Below are positions 51,696 to 61,167 of a stretch of 64,000 nucleotides of DNA, one piece after another. The DNA is taken from the NCBI RefSeq assembly GCF_029852145.1, contig NC_079979.1, forward strand, positions 14,933,401 through 14,997,400, read 5' to 3'. Under the pieces are notes generated by a model that was not told where the DNA came from, did not search any database, and saw only the letters and a list, made by a program, of their open reading frames with translations. Both the position numbers and the translations under genes were made by a program. The DNA is from Microplitis mediator (Eukaryota; Arthropoda; Insecta; Hymenoptera; Braconidae). The first letter of the stretch is position 1. Every line of letters starts with the position of its first letter.

Positions 51696-52800
51696 CACGG
51701 AAAGAAAATTATAGCAGCGGTTCCCATAATTATGTGAAATTTTTTCCTATACCATCATAGGAATTACGACCATAAATTATGGGAGCGGTTCCTATAATTA
51801 TAGGAATGTTTCCCATAATTATAGGAATAGTTCCTATAATTATGGGAATGATACCCATAACACTATAGGAATGGTTCCTATAATTATAGGAATGGTTCCT
51901 ATAATTTATAGGAATACTTTCTATAATATTATGGGAATCATTCCTATAATTTATGGGAATGGTTCCTATAATTTATAGGAACCATTCCCATAAATTATAG
52001 AAACCATTCCCATAATATTATGGGAATGGTTCCTATAATAGTATGGGAACTATTCCCATAATATTATGGGAATGATTCCCATAATGCAATTGGAATGGTT
52101 CCTATACCATTATGGGAATCATTCCCATAATATTATGGGAATAGTTCCCATACTATTATAGGAACCATTCCCATAATATTATGGGAATGGTTCCCATATT
52201 ATCATGAAAAAATTAATTTAGAGAAGTGTGGTAATCACTTCTACAATACACAGAAATATTATTAAACATAAAAACAAAAATTCAAACATTGAAAAAAAAA
52301 ATCGTATTTGGCAAAAAAACATAAAAAGTTTTAACAAGAATTTTTTGTCAGCACAAAACATTCAAGAAAATTCAAATTTTGGGAAATTTCTACACTATTG
52401 TGCAAAAAAAAAATTTTATGATATTATAGGGATGGTTCCCATAACATTATGGGAATAGTTCCCATAATATTATAGGAATAGTTCCTATACCAATATAGGA
52501 ACCATTCCCATAATAGTATGGGAATGATTACCATACCATTATGGGAATGGTTCCCATAATGATATGGGAATGGTTTCCATAATATTATGGGAACCATTCC
52601 CATGATGGTATGGGAACCATTCCCATATCATTATGGGAACCATTCCCATAATGGTATGGGAACTATTCTCATACTATTATGGGGATGGTTCCCATAATAT
52701 ATGGGAACCATTCCTATAGTAGTATAGGTACTATTCCCATACCATTATGGGAACCATTCCCATAATGCATAGGAAAACTTCCCATAATTTTCTTTCCGTG
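51696..52800. mobile_element. Palindrome-array MITE, 1.1 kb copy
   Basis: cacggaaagaaaattatagc and ccataattttctttccgtg, TA at 51694-51695 and 52801-52802. Two long arrays (about 51750-52200 and 52425-52780) of the unit ttcccataatattatgggaa alternating with atggttcc/ggaaccat. Between them is a ~220 bp unique AT-rich core (52205-52430) with a 76-codon lysine/asparagine frame that is not gene-like. Same ends as 17038-17348. Confidence 0.9.
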
Positions 52801-52802
52801 TA

Positions 52803-53380
52803 TGCAAGATTTAATGCAATTAATTTTGAATTGGAAAATTTTTTGTTTCAAATTTAAGGGGGGTGGGTGTTTAGCCTTTTTCCCGGTATTAATAAAATGC
52901 GAAATTAAATTTTCCATATATCGAAATGAAAACATCAAACTATTAAATTTTCCTCTTCAACAAAAGCTCAAAGACTGGAATGTATAGATTTTGGTTTTAT
53001 GAAGACTCAAAAGTAAACCGAGCCTGCAAGCAATGTAAAATGCGGGTCATGAATCACTATATATATGGCTAAAAAAAAAGCTTTAAAACCCAAGAGTAGT
53101 GCGATTGAAAAACTCTGGTTTTACTCTGGTGAAAAACCGTGGAAAGTTTTCCGCGCCACGAGAGTTTGTTCCATGAACCCTCTGAATTGCATCGTGAACT
53201 TATTCAAGTAAATCAGGTGAATAAAAAAGGAACAAAAAAAAAGTAAAAAAAATGGGAAAAGTTTTAAGGAACTCGGGAATACGACCAAAGTATTTGGGCT
53301 GATAAAGATAAATTAATAAAAATAAATATAATAGTAAATCATAAAACAAAATTGTATGGTCTCTTCTCTTATCTACTTAC
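52803..53380. other. Intronic stretch just downstream of the Ig2 exon
   Basis: Contains a ggggggtgggtgtt patch at 52858 and AT-rich DNA. No feature. Confidence 0.45.
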
Positions 53381-53621
53381 TACCCCTATGAGGAGATGCA
53401 TCACCAGTGATAGGAGCAAGCAACGGCGCGTCCTCGGCAACTTCATATTCAGCAGTCGCTGTATAAATTCCATTGATGCTCGCAAAACACCGCAATCTCA
53501 GTCTGCTGTCCTGAAAGAGTCCACTGGATGCTTTGAGCTCGAGTCCAGACCAGGTCATCAGCATCTTGTCCTTTGGGATTTTCCGAGTACGGATTTTGAA
53601 TTCCATCGTGGCGTTATTCAG
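53381..53621 (-). CDS. beat: Beaten path-like protein, exon for second half of Ig domain 2
   Basis: Minus-strand exon between an acceptor (tttctgtgtcctttgtttttcag) and a GTAAGT donor. It begins in phase 0 and ends in phase 1. Its 80 residues start LNNATMEFKIRTRKIPKDKM. The segment GLELKASSGLFQDSRLRLRC, then FASINGIYTATAEYEV, fits the end of the second Ig-like domain in Beat proteins: a GL.. strand, a basic loop, LRLRC with the conserved Ig cysteine, an A(S/T)I strand and a Y. A proline-rich linker (EDAPLLAPITGDASPHRG) leads to the tail exon at 38843-38946. The signal peptide, first Ig domain and first half of Ig2 are upstream and were not found. If the donor is not used, translation adds SK and stops at 53373, giving a form without the hydrophobic tail. 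The family call rests on recall of Beat sequences. Confidence 0.7.
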
Positions 53622-55815
53622 CTGAAAAACAAAGGACACAGAAATCCAGGTTAGTTGCGTTGGATAACAAATATCAAAAATAAAAAAAAAGATATCAAGA
53701 AGACGTTTCATTGTACGATTGTTCAACGTGTTCATTTGAATCCTTGGTGGATTGAAAAAAACAAAAATGAAAAATAAAAACGCTCGCACAAAGAGAAAAA
53801 ACAAAAGCAAAATGTGCGGATGGAAATGGCTGGGAAAAAAAAACGGGAAAGCTGTGAAGCGCACACACATTTGTAAGTATATAGACAAGAGACAAAAAAA
53901 AAAAGAAACAAGCAGAGCGTGAGGTCGTTTCTACGCTATCGGTTACTGTTTCCGTTTAAATTTACTCAACACTCGGGTGATATTCTCCTCGTCCTTTCGT
54001 GTATTCTTCCACTCGCTTTTGATTCCCGCTGTCAACACCTTTGTCTGCGTACGAAGATAACTCGCCAGGGAACGGGAATTATTCTACCCCTTTCTTTCTT
54101 TAGTTACGTATTTCTTTCTTTTTTTTTTTTCCTAGGCAGAATCTTTTTGCTAAAATGTCGCGGTGCAGATGGCTGCATTACGACATTTCACGAGTCGGAC
54201 AAGTCGAACGCGAGCGAGCTTTTACTCGGTTCTTTTATTACTATTCTTTCATTTTTGTTTTCCTCGAGATAAATGAAGGCAAGAGTGTGCAGGAAGTGAC
54301 AAAAGAATTCACCCCTTTGTTCGTCAACTCTGACTCCTGTAGAAAAATTCACTCCCAAGTGTGAATAGTATCTTTGTTGTTTCTTGTTTTTTTTATTCCC
54401 GTTTTTTATTTTTTGTTTTTCGTTTCCATTTAAAAGGTTTCCATGACTACGGTAAAAAAATAATCCCGCGAAAAGGATAAAATAAAATTTGTCAACTAAA
54501 GTGGAAAGGAATCGCCGAATTCGTGGAAATAATATTGAAAGTTTATTTTATTGGACTGCACGTCGGATTGCTTGGAGTTTGGCACGACATCAACCTTATA
54601 TCCGGTTTACTTTTTTTTTCCTTCATTTTACGTTTTATTATATTTTTTAAAATTCCTCTTCGCAGAATACAAGATAATATATATTTATAAACGCAGTAAT
54701 ATCTTATCAATCTACTTAACGAATTTATCCGAGCGAATATCATTTTTTTTTCTTATGCTTCTTCCCATTTTAAAATGAATAAAGAAAACATAGAAGAAGA
54801 ATGAGTCGGAACAGAAAGATACAAGAGATAAAATGATTTTAAATGGGATTTATCGCGCCGATAAAAGTCTTATTGATCATATCGAGGGATGTAATCTGCC
54901 ACGAACTGAATGCTTCACTATTTTTTATATTTTTTTTTGCTGTTATGTCTACTTAGTACATGGCATATGTAGATGCGGATAGCGAAGGTACTTGTAGAGG
55001 AGGCGAACAATAGAATCTGTGGAGCCTCTTATCTGTGATATATAAACATGAATAAGAGATAGAATGAGTGAGTGAGTGAGAAAAAATATGAAGAAAGAGG
55101 TTTGCCATCCAAAGAGTGAGTCGTAAAATCTGTTTTCCTCTGCGGATCCTCTCTGAATCTCGGTTTTTTTTTCTTCCTTATGCTCGACTAAAGTAACATA
55201 TATATATACATATTTATATCAATGTATAAGACTTTTATCTTCAATGCAAATATTTTTTTATATTTTATGTTATTTTAAATTTAAAAAAGAAACCCTTGGA
55301 CAGATCAATGTGATTTATGAACAAGAGTAAGATTATTGAGATGAAAACCATAAAATATAAATTTATTTTTACTGAAGAAAAGACTTTTTTTTGGAGTAAA
55401 GTGATTTTTGTGGAGGGATTAAATTAAATGTATGTTTGATTTGAAATTAAGTTTATTTTCTTGGATTAAGATTTTTTTTTCTTATTATTATTATTGAGAT
55501 AAGCGGCGTAAAATAATGTCAACAGTAAGCGAAAGCTTTTAAATGGAGAAGAGAGGATTGGATGAATAATAAATGAACTGAGTGAGGATGGATTAAACTG
55601 TGGAAAGCAACGTTCTATAATAATGCGGAGTAATCGACAGGCGTTTCAGTGTTTGGTTGCTTTAGGTAATGCCAGAGATTACCTGTTCATCTGTATTTAA
55701 CAAGCAAAATAATCTATGGATGTACAGATGTATATAGATTTCATTGTTCTCAAAATATGAGATGATGCTCAGATTCATTGTTTTAACTGGTGGCTTCGTG
55801 AATTTTGAAGTAAAT
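53622..55815. other. Upstream intron of the beat-like gene
   Basis: Relatively balanced sequence at 53920-54360 has plus-strand frames (117 and 69 codons), antisense to beat and without recognisable motif. No Ig-type exon with splice sites was identified on the minus strand. Confidence 0.4.
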
Positions 55816-56465
55816 ATGCTGAAAAAATTTGGGGAGTGAACGCGGATTAAAACCGGAGTTAATGCGGACCGAATGATTGTTTATTTATTTAATCCCCTCG
55901 AAGTAAAATTCACTCCGAAGAGATGTTTATTTAAATATTAAAACTCCGAATCAGAGTGAATGCGGTTTTAAATAAAACCAGACCATTCCGAAATCACTCC
56001 GCTGAAAAAACGAACCCTATGTTCACTTCGTATGCACAATAAAAAAGAATCCGTCAAATCAACACATATCGTGTGTAAAACGAACGTTTTACACTTATTT
56101 ATGTGTTATTTTAACATGTTGTGAGTGTTAAAAAAAGTTACGCACGTATATGTTGAAAGTAAAAATTTTCCAAAAATTCTTTTGCAATGGTCGACAATTT
56201 TTTTAAGATATTTTGGGTGTTGATTTGACAGTATCATGTAAAAAGTGTTACTTTCGATAAAATAACATTTTTGTGTGTTAAAAAATCAATCGATTACGAT
56301 AGTTAAAACAAGGTAAATACTGTGTGTTAAATTGACACACAAAAGTGTTAAAAATTCAACACAGAATTTTTAACATACGCTTTTTTTTTACACTTTGACG
56401 ATTAGTTTTCTTACTGTGTGCGGAGTGATTTTTTTTTAAAACTTCGAAACTTAATTAATTTATTT
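55816..56465. mobile_element. 'cggagtgaa' family MITE, interrupted
   Basis: Left ctgaaaaaatttggggagtg. The sequence breaks at cgtatg (56034) and resumes with cggagtgatttttttttaaa after 56420, exactly as the uninterrupted order cgtatgcggagtgattt at 59797-59817. The right end is lost in diverged sequence. Confidence 0.7.
56035..56418. mobile_element. 384 bp element inside the 'cggagtgaa' MITE, TG duplication
   Basis: cacaataaaaaagaatccgt at the left and, in complement, cacagtaagaaaactaatcg at the right. TG on both sides, single TG in the empty site near 59800. The interior repeats gtgttaaaa/ttttaacac. Confidence 0.75.
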
Positions 56466-56661
56466 TTGGGGAAATATTTTTTAAGTTGAGAAGAGTAGGG
56501 TAAAATGGAGACGGTAAAAAAAAATGAGTTTTTTTTTATAAAATTTTTTTTTTGGTTGAAACGAGGCATCTTTAAAAAACAAAAAGATAAATTTGAAAAA
56601 ATATTTGTCGGAATATTTTGAAGTATTAACTTAAGCAAAGATAGTAATTGTAATTGAACTA

Positions 56662-56873
56662 CACGGAAAAACAAAATAGTAGTGACTACTCTCTGGGATA
56701 GTAAAGTACTTTCTGTACAAAAAAAATTACTACTGTCCTGGAGTAGATATAGAACTATGTTCTATCCAGAAAGTAGTGGATACAGTCTAGATAGCATACA
56801 GTACTGGCTGAAAATTTTTTTTTACAAAAAGTACTCAGTACTATCCCAGAGAGTTGCCATTTTTTTTTCCGTG
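56662..56873. mobile_element. 212 bp MITE, CACGGAAAAAC ends
   Basis: cacggaaaaacaaaatagta, then ctctctgggatagtaaagta, mirrored by gtactatcccagagag and ttttttttccgtg. TA on both sides. Confidence 0.85.
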
Positions 56874-57368
56874 TAAGAGGTAATTTTGTAAAAATAAATT
56901 TTTTTTTAATTTTTTGAAAAATCAGTAGTTTTAAAACTTACATTTTTTCAAACATTTATTTTACAAAATAAAAATTAGAATTTTATATTAAGGGATAAAA
57001 CGTTTTTTTTTTTTATTTTTAAGATTTCAAGTGGATTAATTAAACAGAGCATAAACTTTTTAAACCTACTTTACTTAGAAGCAGAAAATCTTAAAATCGA
57101 TGGAAACTTCTCCGAATTAATTTTTAATCTTCTGTTGATATATTTTTAATAACTTATCTCCATATTCGGTTAGTAATTATTGATCAAACTTTTTTTACAC
57201 TTTATTTCAAAATTTTTAATTTTTACATTTTATTTATTTTAGAAGACAGATTTTGCGACAAATGCAAACGGAAGTTTGTACAAAAGAAAAAAAAGTAAAA
57301 TTTTATGAACATAAAATTTAACAATCGCACTGTCATTTTTAAAAACGGACTCTATGTATAACAAAATA
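56874..57368. other. Gene-free stretch
   Basis: AT-rich intronic or intergenic sequence; no feature. Confidence 0.45.
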
Positions 57369-58054
57369 AAAAATCTGTCTATCGGTTGACCCTGCGGGCC
57401 AGCCCTAAAACTTCCCGCTGTTTTCGAGCTCCTTGAGCTCAAGGAGCTCGAAAACATTGTTGTGGATACATTTTTGAGCTCTTCGAGCTCAAAAATACTT
57501 TTGTATGTCATTGTTTTTGGAAAAAACCGTTTTTGAGCTTTTCTTTCTCCCACAATATCTCGCGAACGAATTAACCGATTGAAATGGATAAGGTGGCAAT
57601 CGACGCGTTTTATGAAGTTCTAGGCTGAAAAGATTTTGAAGTCGATAGTTCAACTCGTTTCTGAGAAATCAATGAAAAACTGAAAACAAATTTTTTTTTT
57701 TTCGTAATTCGCCAATATTTTCGAGTCTACTTGATCAAATGATCTGAAATTTTCAGGAAAGTTGATGGCCAACAAGCTCTTTCGATTGCTGCCTTAGCCA
57801 TCCAAATCGGTTCATTAGTTAAAAAGTTACAAAGAGTTCACATACATACATACATACATACACTCACTCACATATACGCACACACAAACACACATACATA
57901 CAGACACTCGGACATCAATCTGGAAATAGTCAGAATAGCTTCCTAGGACTTTAAAACGTCGACATCTGATGAAAACTCGATTTTCGAAAATCGGGATGAA
58001 AACAATAACTTCCCAAATTTTTCGAAAATCATCGATTTTCTTAGCGGGAAGTTA
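57369..58054 (-). repeat. 'aacttcccgct' family repeat, longest copy
   Basis: tctgtctatcggttgaccct..gagctccttgagctcaagg palindrome, gatatctcgcgaacgaatt, a CATA/CACA-rich tract at 57840-57905 and a closing ttcttagcgggaagttaa. The 104-codon minus frame at 57239-57553 enters it from unrelated DNA and is not a gene. Confidence 0.75.
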
Positions 58055-58669
58055 AAAAAAATTAATTAATTAATAGAAAATGAAATTTGAAAATCTTGTA
58101 GGAGCCTGTCGTAAATTTTTTCAAAGAAAAAAAAATCTACATAAATAAATGGAAACAGGGAAATAAATTGAGATTAATCCTTAATGAAAAATGGATTACA
58201 TGGGTTAGCTTTTATAATAAAACTAAATCTACATGAGAAAAAAAATAATTTTATGAAGGAACACAATTAAAAATTTATTTTTATTAATTTATGTAACCTT
58301 CAAACAGTTTTATAAGTCAAATAAAAATAAAATTATATTTTATTTTCCATAAAATGGAAAATACCAGATCTTAAACTATTTAATTAAATGTCAAATTGTC
58401 ACGATTGTAAAAAGTTTAATTTAATTTAATTCGGGTCAAGGAATTTATATCATTTGTAATTTAAATACTTCTTTTTTAGCCATAAACTGTATTATTGAAA
58501 ATATATAAATTGATATTTACTACATGAATATTAAATGTTAATGAATTATCACTTTATCATAATTCACGATAGGTTACTGTATTTCATCAAGATATTTAAT
58601 TTTAATAATTAACGCCATAAATAACTAGATCGCATTAATTCACTGTGGAGTAACCGCAAATTAATTATA
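58055..58669. other. Gene-free stretch
   Basis: AT-rich; no feature. Confidence 0.45.
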
Positions 58670-59437
58670 GGGGAGGGTGGGGCAGAGCGGCCCCCATGGG
58701 GCAGAGCGGCCCCCCTGAAATTTTGACCAAAAAAAAAATTTTTTTTTTTTCGACTAATTACTATAAATCCGATATGTTTGCGCATTTTTACCCCTACGCA
58801 TGACATTTGGGGCAAAATGGACAAGCCCAAAATTTTGAAAAAGTGATTTTTTCATATTTTTATCGTCAAATTAAAAAAAAATGATTATAATTCCACATTT
58901 CTAGCCCTACGCATAACACCTGGGGCAAAATGGACCAGCCGAAACTTCCGAAAAAATTATTTTTTCATATTTTTCGGCCGTTTCTCTATGTAAGAGGCAA
59001 ATTTGGTCACTAAAAATTTATAAAAATTAAATTTTTTTTTTTAGTTGATAAATTTTTGAAATAAAGTAAAATTATAGAATTGATTTTTTTTTTTATTAAA
59101 TAACAATTAGTAATTAAGGTAATCGAGAGTGAACGATTTTTTACGCTTTAAAAAATTTTTTTCGAGTAATATAAAACCAAAAATAGTTGTCAAGAGAAAG
59201 AAATACATTCTTAATGATGAAAACAATTTAAAAAAAAAAAAAACGAAAAAAAAAATTTTTTTTGTCACTTTTTGGAGGGGGCCGCTCTGCCCCACAAAAA
59301 AAAAAAAATTTTTTTCAGAATTTTGGCAAAATGTCCATAAATTTGTTCGAAATAGGACAAAAGTAAAGTGATCTTATGGTTGAAAGCCACAAAAAATAAT
59401 AATTGGCTTAGGGGGGCCGCTCTGCCCCACCCTCCCC
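58670..59437. mobile_element. 768 bp G-rich-end element
   Basis: Inverted ends ggggagggtggggcagagcg followed by gcccc are identical on both sides for at least 25 bp. TA at 58668-58669 and 59438-59439. The sequence ggggcagagcggccccc is repeated just inside the left end and at 59276 in complement. The interior is poly(A)/poly(T)-rich and non-coding. Confidence 0.9.
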
Positions 59438-59657
59438 TATATGAAAAACATGGATGTGTTTTGTACCGTTAATTTCAAATTATTTTATCGTCATTTGGAC
59501 AATTTATATTTAATAATGACAATATATATTTTAAATTAAATTTTCGAAAAATTATTATGTTCTTTTAATTGATAAATGTCGTTTTGTAGAGTAAGATCCT
59601 TTGATAAATATTATATTATTGATTGAGAGATTGTAGAATCAAAATAACAACTCAACT
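59438..59657. other. Short gap
   Basis: AT-rich; no feature. Confidence 0.4.
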
Positions 59658-59659
59658 CT

Positions 59660-59896
59660 CTTAAAATGAATTAGCATAAATAGTCCCAAGTATATCACTG
59701 ATTGAATCAGTTAATGTTAAAACTCCAAATCGGAGTGAATGCGAATTGAAATAAAATTCAAATCACCCTGATGGAATAACAAACTCCTTATTTACTCCGT
59801 ATGCGGAGTGATTTTTTTGAGAAACTCCGAAACTTCGGGTGGGGGAGTGAATTCGGATATAAATAAAATCCGTAATCACTCCCGATATTTTACAGT
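59660..59896. mobile_element. Fused fragments of two MITE families
   Basis: 59660-59710 is an end fragment of the ctctcttaaaatgaat family (compare 17439). 59712-59896 is the right portion of a 'cggagtgaa' element ending atttttacagtg-like followed by TA. It contains the uninterrupted cgtatgcggagtgattt used as empty site for 56035-56418. Confidence 0.65.
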
Positions 59897-60426
59897 GTAA
59901 TTAATTTATTGCAACAAGTAAATCAATCAGTTAAATTCTATAAATTTTTAATCACAAAAAAAAAATTCAATTAAAAAAACTCATTTGCTGCTTTGCTTTT
60001 CCGACAAATGTCTTCCTACAACTCAATATCATATATGTAATTAACCATCGCACAAATAATATAGAGCACACAAATATACTCAGTTGAAACCGCATCGCAA
60101 ATGACAAACAAATTTGCTGCGAATTTCCACTTAACATAAATTAAAACTCCGGACTAATTTATCACTATAAAATATATAAAGCGTATAAAATCCCAGTATT
60201 TATATAATGTGATTAAAGTAGGTACAAAAAGCTCTCGCTGAATGTTAATTATGTTGAATAAAATTAATAAACATCGCACGAGATCTTGTATCCAACTACC
60301 CAGAGGGAAAAACAGTGAAATAAAAAGTACGAGGTATAAAAATGATACGAATACAAATTAATGTTATAAAAATATAACTTTTTGAGAATAAAAATAATAT
60401 AAACCGGATTTAAATTTGTATCAAGT
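59897..60426. other. Gene-free stretch
   Basis: AT-rich; no feature. Confidence 0.4.
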
Positions 60427-60468
60427 GTATTACAGTTAGTAAATCTGTAGATTTACTCACTGTAATAC
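60427..60468. repeat. 42 bp near-perfect hairpin
   Basis: gtattacagttagtaaatct and agatttactcactgtaatac, 20-nt arms with one mismatch and a 2-nt centre. Confidence 0.75.
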
Positions 60469-60735
60469 CACGATTATCATTTTTTACTCGATTTATTCTC
60501 ATATATTCATTGCAATGTCTATATTTATACATGTATGGAAATATATGTTCGAATATACCTCTATTTATTTACTAGCTAGTGATTATAAACCGTGTAGGCA
60601 GTTTAATATTAAATCGCCATTGCAATTCTCGATAAATAGAATTAACTGATAGTTCGATCATTTCAAACAAAGCCCGTGACTATATGGGAGAATTTCCACT
60701 TTATATATATATATGTATGTACATATGTCTATATA

Positions 60736-61107
60736 GGAAGGGCGGGTAAAACGGACCACTCGAAAATTTTGGTAAATTGTTTGCTTTTTCCCAAAATTGT
60801 TTGTTTTTTTTTGCATAATTTTGAGTGTCCCAAAAGTTTTTTTCAAATTTTTTTTTTAATTTTTCTGTGGACTAAATGGATTGTTGGTCATAAAAAAGTA
60901 CATATGGTGTCCATCTGTCTTTTCAAATTTTACATAAGTTGTTTATCTTGGATAATTTTGCTTTTTTTCGGTGTCTTTGTTTTCTAAGTATTACAAATCT
61001 CTTATTTCATTTAGACGAGACATAAACAATTGTATTATAGGAACTTGTTTTGGATAAAAAAAAAATTTTTACTTTTTTTTCGGGTGGACCGTTTTGTCCG
61101 CCGGTGG
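60736..61107. mobile_element. Possible G-rich-end element, diverged
   Basis: Left ggaagggcgggtaaaacgga and right, in complement, ccaccggcggacaaaacggt followed by ccacccg. Resembles 58670 in layout. Boundaries uncertain. The overlapping frames (62-103 codons) are low complexity. Confidence 0.45.
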
Positions 61108-61141
61108 AAAAAAAAAATTTATAGTAAGGTAAAAAACCTAG

Positions 61142-61167
61142 TCTGGGTTCGATTCCCAGTTGGGGCT
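61142..61167 (+). pseudogene. tRNA 3'-end remnant (T-arm and acceptor half)
   Basis: A perfect T-arm (ctggg ttcgatt cccag, 61143-61159) with the B-box ggttcgattcc, followed by ttggggct. The expected D-arm, anticodon arm and a complementary 5' acceptor strand are not found upstream, where an element end lies instead. It is a fragment or the tail of a tRNA-derived repeat, not an intact tRNA gene. Confidence 0.5.

Larger units (their letters stand above)
38947..53380 (-). other. 14.4 kb intron of the beat-like gene
   Basis: Defined by donor GTAAGT just below 53381 and the acceptor CAG ending at 38947. It holds at least six recognisable inverted-repeat elements plus fragments, e.g. a fold-back end at 39370-39447 (ctatcagtg) and a tiny tagtatattacacgcc palindrome at 39910-39975. 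The agagcattcaattt motif recurs near 39497, 39671 and, in complement, 42028. No internal exon was recognised between the two coding exons. Long introns are common in beat genes. Confidence 0.6.

Noticed and set aside
51696..52800. CRISPR-like array
   Set aside because: Units are contiguous palindromes without unique spacers, in a eukaryotic context with TIRs and TA duplication.
53622..53888. N-terminal extension of the beat-like frame (MSIYLQMCVRF...)
   Set aside because: The part upstream of the 53621 acceptor is phenylalanine-rich intronic sequence, and the acceptor explains the switch to protein-like composition.
53919..54364. Plus-strand frames of 117 and 69 codons upstream of the Ig2 exon
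   Set aside because: Antisense to the beat-like gene, no recognisable domain; probably intronic.
57239..57553. 104-codon minus-strand frame
   Set aside because: Half lies in the 'aacttcccgct' repeat and half in unrelated AT-rich DNA.
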